Position numbers and translations under genes: made by a program. Below, piece after piece: positions 4,634-7,161 of a DNA stretch of 7,161 nt (positions are counted from its first letter, which is position 1; the number at the start of each line of letters is the position of its first letter). This DNA comes from Candidatus Eiseniibacteriota bacterium (GTDB lineage Bacteria; Joyebacterota; Joyebacteria; Joyebacterales; Joyebacteraceae): assembly GCA_030609605.1 (NCBI GenBank), contig JAUWBY010000116.1:1-7161 (forward strand). The letters run 5' to 3'. Under the pieces are notes generated by a model. That model was not told the origin of the DNA, did no database searches, and saw nothing but the letters and a program-made list of their open reading frames with translations.

Positions 4634-7033
4634 ATGATGTCGAGAACTCTCGTTTCGACCGTGCTCTTCGTGTCTGTCCTGCTGGCAACCTGCGCGGCGC
4701 TGCCCGCCGCCGCAGGTGACACGATCCACCTCATCACACACAGCTTCGATCCAGCGGAAGGCGAACCCGAGATGGTTTCGTGGCTTCGCGCGGAGGAGCC
4801 TGAGGCCGGCGAGGCCGGATACTACCTTGTCCAGCTCTCCGGGCCACCGACCGACGCCCGCAAGGACGCAGTTATCGCAGCCGGCGGAGAACTCATCGCC
4901 TACATCCCCGACAATACGTATATCGTGCGCGCAACGACCGATGCTCGCGCCAGCTTCGCAGATCTGGATGAGATCACATGGACCGGTCTGTTCCACCCCG
5001 CATACAAGATGAGCCCAACGATCGGAACCCACGAGTTTCAGACTCCTCATCGAGCCGCTGATTCGTGTCTGACGCTGATGGTCCGCGTCTTCGACGACAT
5101 CGAGGCTACGTCATCGGCGATCACGGCGCTCGGAGGAAAGACCCTCAGTTCATCGGACAACGGGATCGAAAAACTCATCGTCGTTCACGCCTCCCCCACT
5201 CTGGTGAACTCCATTGCGAGGCTTGCTGACGTCTGGTGGATCGAGGAGAAGCCCGAGTTTCTCTTCATGAACGATCGCGGGGTCTGGTGCGTCCAGTCGA
5301 ACGTCTCCGCTCAGACTCCGATCTGGGACAAGGGGATTCACGGAGAGGACCAGCTTGTCTGCGTCATGGACTCCGGCCTCGACTACAACTCGTGCTGGTT
5401 CCGTGACAGCGGTAATCCGCCCGGGCCGACGAACCGCAAGGTCTACAACTACACCACCTATGGCGGCGGGGTTGCCTATGACGGTTGCGACACAGGCCAC
5501 GGAACACACGTATGCGGCACACTTGCCGGTGACCAGTCGTACGTCAACCCAGGTAACTACGACTACAACGGAGTCGCCTACAAGGCGAAGCTTATGATGC
5601 AGGACGTCGGCGCCGATGACGAGTGGGCCTGTACCGTGGGTACTATCGCCGTTCCCGACAACTGCACCTCGGCGTATCAGAACGCGTACAACGCCGGAGC
5701 CCGGATCCACTCGAACTCCTGGGGCGGCTCTGAGAACAGCTACGACTCGTACGCGCAGAATATCGACAGCTTCACCTGGAACAACAAGGACTTCCTCTTT
5801 CTTTTCGCTGCAGGCAACGCCGGACCCGGCTCCGGCACCGTTGGATTCCCGGGCACGGCAAAGAACTGCATCACAGTGGGAGCCACGCGGAGACCGTTCA
5901 ATCAGAACACGATGGCTGGATACTCCAGCAGGGGACCGTCGTTCGACAACCGCTACAAGCCAACCCTGTGCGCCCCGGGCGGCGAGGCAAACGACACTTA
6001 TGTGAACTCGGCCAATAACCACCCGGGCAACCCACCGGCACAGACCTGCGCGATCGTGGCATCCCCGTTCCAGGGAACCTCGATGGCGACGCCGGCCGTA
6101 GCAGGATGCGCCGCACTCACTCGCCAGTACTTCGAGGAGGGATGGTACCCAAGCGGCGAAGAGGTGACTGACGACGGCCTGAATCCGAGCGCAGCGCTCG
6201 TCAAGGCTTGCCTCATGAACTCCGCCGCGGACATAGCCTCGGCCGACATCCCAAACTACAACGAAGGCTGGGGACGGATCCTTCTGGACGACGTGCTCTT
6301 TTTTGACGGGGATGCCCGGGAGCTCATTGTCCATGACGTCACGCCGGGCGTGAGCCAGGGAGGAACTGATGAATTCCAGTTTGAGGTCGATTCGTCCTCG
6401 GTTCCGCTTGAGATCGTCCTCGTCTGGAGCGACTACCCCGCGTCAAGCGGTGCCGGCGTCGCCATCCAGAACAACCTTAACCTGACGGTCACGGGACCAA
6501 GCGGCACGTATTCCGGCAACGTCTTCAGCGGCGGGCAGTCCACAACCGGCGGCGCGGCTGACTCGCGCAACGTCGAGGAGGTCGTCCGGCTCAACAGCCC
6601 GGCCACAGGCACATACACGATTACTGTGTCGGGGGCCACGGTACCGCACGCCCCGCAGCCGTTTGCGCTGGCAATCACTGGCTCGTTCGCCAACTGGCCT
6701 GTGGATACGGACGTTGGTGACAACGACGTCATCCCCGGCGGGCGGGCATTCTCGATCACCGGGATTGCGCCTAACCCGTTCAATCCCTCGACCACGATCA
6801 GCTACCTGCTGAATCCGGTCGCGACCGGGAAGGCAAAGACGACTCTCAGCATCTACACCGTTGACGGCCGGCTCGTGACGACGCTCGTGGACCGTGTTCA
6901 GGATCCGGGAAACCATACTGCGATGTGGGACGGACGTGGAACGGATGGATTCCCGGCAGCAAGCGGAATCTACTTCATGGAGCTCTCCTACGGCGGTGAG
7001 AAGGCGACACGGAAGATGACGCTCTTGAAGTGA
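4634..7033 (+). CDS. Secreted subtilisin-like serine protease (S8, Kp43-like) with FlgD-like C-terminal tail
   Basis: The 799-residue preproprotein starts at ATG 4634, or at 4637, which is better spaced from the ribosome site. Residues 1-27 are a signal peptide (LVSTVLFVSVLLATCAALPAAA). Residues about 30-215 hold two similar-sized alpha/beta units (about 58-127 and 145-212) that look like tandem inhibitor/propeptide (I9-like) domains. The S8 domain spans about 228-555, with catalytic Asp246 (VMDSGLD), His289 (DTGHGTHVCG), oxyanion Asn395 (FAAGNAGPG) and Ser483 (GTSMATPAVAG); SNSWGG and YSSRGPS are also present. Residues about 562-684 match the Kp43-type jelly-roll (IVLVWSDYP, NNLNLTVTGPSG, YTITVSG). 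Residues about 705-799 are a FlgD-like Ig/sorting tail (APNPFNPSTTISY, VDGRLVTTLV, ASGIYFMEL). The tail implies export and surface attachment or release by a type IX-like or related route. All catalytic residues are intact, and the gene appears monocistronic. Confidence 0.95.
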   Translation: MMSRTLVSTVLFVSVLLATCAALPAAAGDTIHLITHSFDPAEGEPEMVSWLRAEEPEAGEAGYYLVQLSGPPTDARKDAVIAAGGELIAYIPDNTYIVRATTDARASFADLDEITWTGLFHPAYKMSPTIGTHEFQTPHRAADSCLTLMVRVFDDIEATSSAITALGGKTLSSSDNGIEKLIVVHASPTLVNSIARLADVWWIEEKPEFLFMNDRGVWCVQSNVSAQTPIWDKGIHGEDQLVCVMDSGLDYNSCWFRDSGNPPGPTNRKVYNYTTYGGGVAYDGCDTGHGTHVCGTLAGDQSYVNPGNYDYNGVAYKAKLMMQDVGADDEWACTVGTIAVPDNCTSAYQNAYNAGARIHSNSWGGSENSYDSYAQNIDSFTWNNKDFLFLFAAGNAGPGSGTVGFPGTAKNCITVGATRRPFNQNTMAGYSSRGPSFDNRYKPTLCAPGGEANDTYVNSANNHPGNPPAQTCAIVASPFQGTSMATPAVAGCAALTRQYFEEGWYPSGEEVTDDGLNPSAALVKACLMNSAADIASADIPNYNEGWGRILLDDVLFFDGDARELIVHDVTPGVSQGGTDEFQFEVDSSSVPLEIVLVWSDYPASSGAGVAIQNNLNLTVTGPSGTYSGNVFSGGQSTTGGAADSRNVEEVVRLNSPATGTYTITVSGATVPHAPQPFALAITGSFANWPVDTDVGDNDVIPGGRAFSITGIAPNPFNPSTTISYLLNPVATGKAKTTLSIYTVDGRLVTTLVDRVQDPGNHTAMWDGRGTDGFPAASGIYFMELSYGGEKATRKMTLLK

Positions 7034-7066
7034 TATGGAACGGTCGGTGTCAAGCCGATTGTCCTG

Positions 7067-7101
7067 GGCACCCCGCGCGGAAGCGTGGGGTGCCTCAGTT
7101 T
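7067..7101 (+). terminator. Terminator-like hairpin after the subtilase
   Basis: GGCACCCCGCGC (7067-7078) pairs with GCGTGGGGTGCC (7083-7094), giving 12 pairs with one G-U wobble, closed by a GGAA (GNRA-type) tetraloop. The hairpin is followed by TCAGTTT, a poor T-run. It lies 33 bases after the stop codon at 7031-7033. It probably ends the subtilase transcript or protects its 3' end; the weak T-run leaves intrinsic termination uncertain. The remaining 60 bases to the window edge show no supportable gene. Confidence 0.65.
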
Positions 7102-7161
7102 GCAGGAGGAAGCGGTTCTCTTCGACGGTGATCAGACTGATATCCGCGGGTTGGCTACCGC

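Noticed and set aside
5150..6334. 394-codon open frame on the minus strand
   Set aside because: It lies entirely opposite the subtilase gene, whose catalytic motifs are intact. Its translation is rich in Val/Arg/Gly with no recognisable domain, as expected of an antisense shadow in GC-rich sequence.
7104..7161. AGGAGG at 7104-7109 as the start of a further plus-strand gene, or a minus-strand gene end (stop at 7134-7132)
   Set aside because: No start codon lies at a proper distance; the nearest GTG (7128) is 18 bases away. The remaining sequence is too short to judge either strand.

Overview
The window looks like a chromosomal piece of a free-living, moderately GC-rich Gram-negative bacterium, probably from an uncultured lineage of the FCB-type candidate phyla (Eisenbacteria, Krumholzibacteria or Fermentibacteria-like). 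This placement is an inference. It rests on the FlgD-like C-terminal tail of the secreted subtilase (motif APNPFNPSTTISY, ending in an SGIYFMEL-type strand and a basic TLLK end) and on the nearby large family C25 (gingipain-type) peptidase, a pairing common in those groups. No rRNA, tRNA, CRISPR array, insertion sequence or phage gene is visible.

Layout. (1) Positions 1-2125, minus strand: a family C25 cysteine peptidase with signal peptide, propeptide, His/Cys catalytic domain and Ig-like domains. It runs off the left edge, so its C-terminus is missing. (2) Positions 2126-2380: a divergent intergenic region with an inverted repeat near its middle, two candidate promoters for the rightward operon and a strong hairpin in that operon's leader. 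(3) Positions 2381-4464, plus strand: a two-gene operon overlapping by ATGA. It encodes a CPA2-type cation:proton antiporter and a cytoplasmic protein that joins a PTS EIIA type-2 domain (phospho-acceptor His69) to a PII-like domain. (4) Positions 4465-4633: an exact consensus sigma-70 promoter with extended -10, then a leader with about 31-bp imperfect tandem repeats and a hairpin just before the ribosome binding site. (5) Positions 4634-7033, plus strand: a 799-residue secreted subtilisin-like protease with a probably duplicated prodomain, a Kp43-like beta-barrel and a FlgD-like tail. (6) Positions 7034-7161: a strong terminator-like hairpin and about 60 bases with no supportable gene.

How the parts may work together. 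The antiporter has no RCK/TrkA-type regulatory domain of its own. The co-translated EIIA-PII protein is the obvious candidate regulator, linking ion exchange to phosphotransferase state and possibly to a small ligand. The two flanking proteases are exported enzymes for extracellular protein breakdown or surface-protein processing. They have their own promoters and need not be functionally linked to the antiporter. The most unusual items are the EIIA-PII fusion coupled to the antiporter and the repeat-bearing leader of the subtilase, part of which reappears in the antiporter leader.
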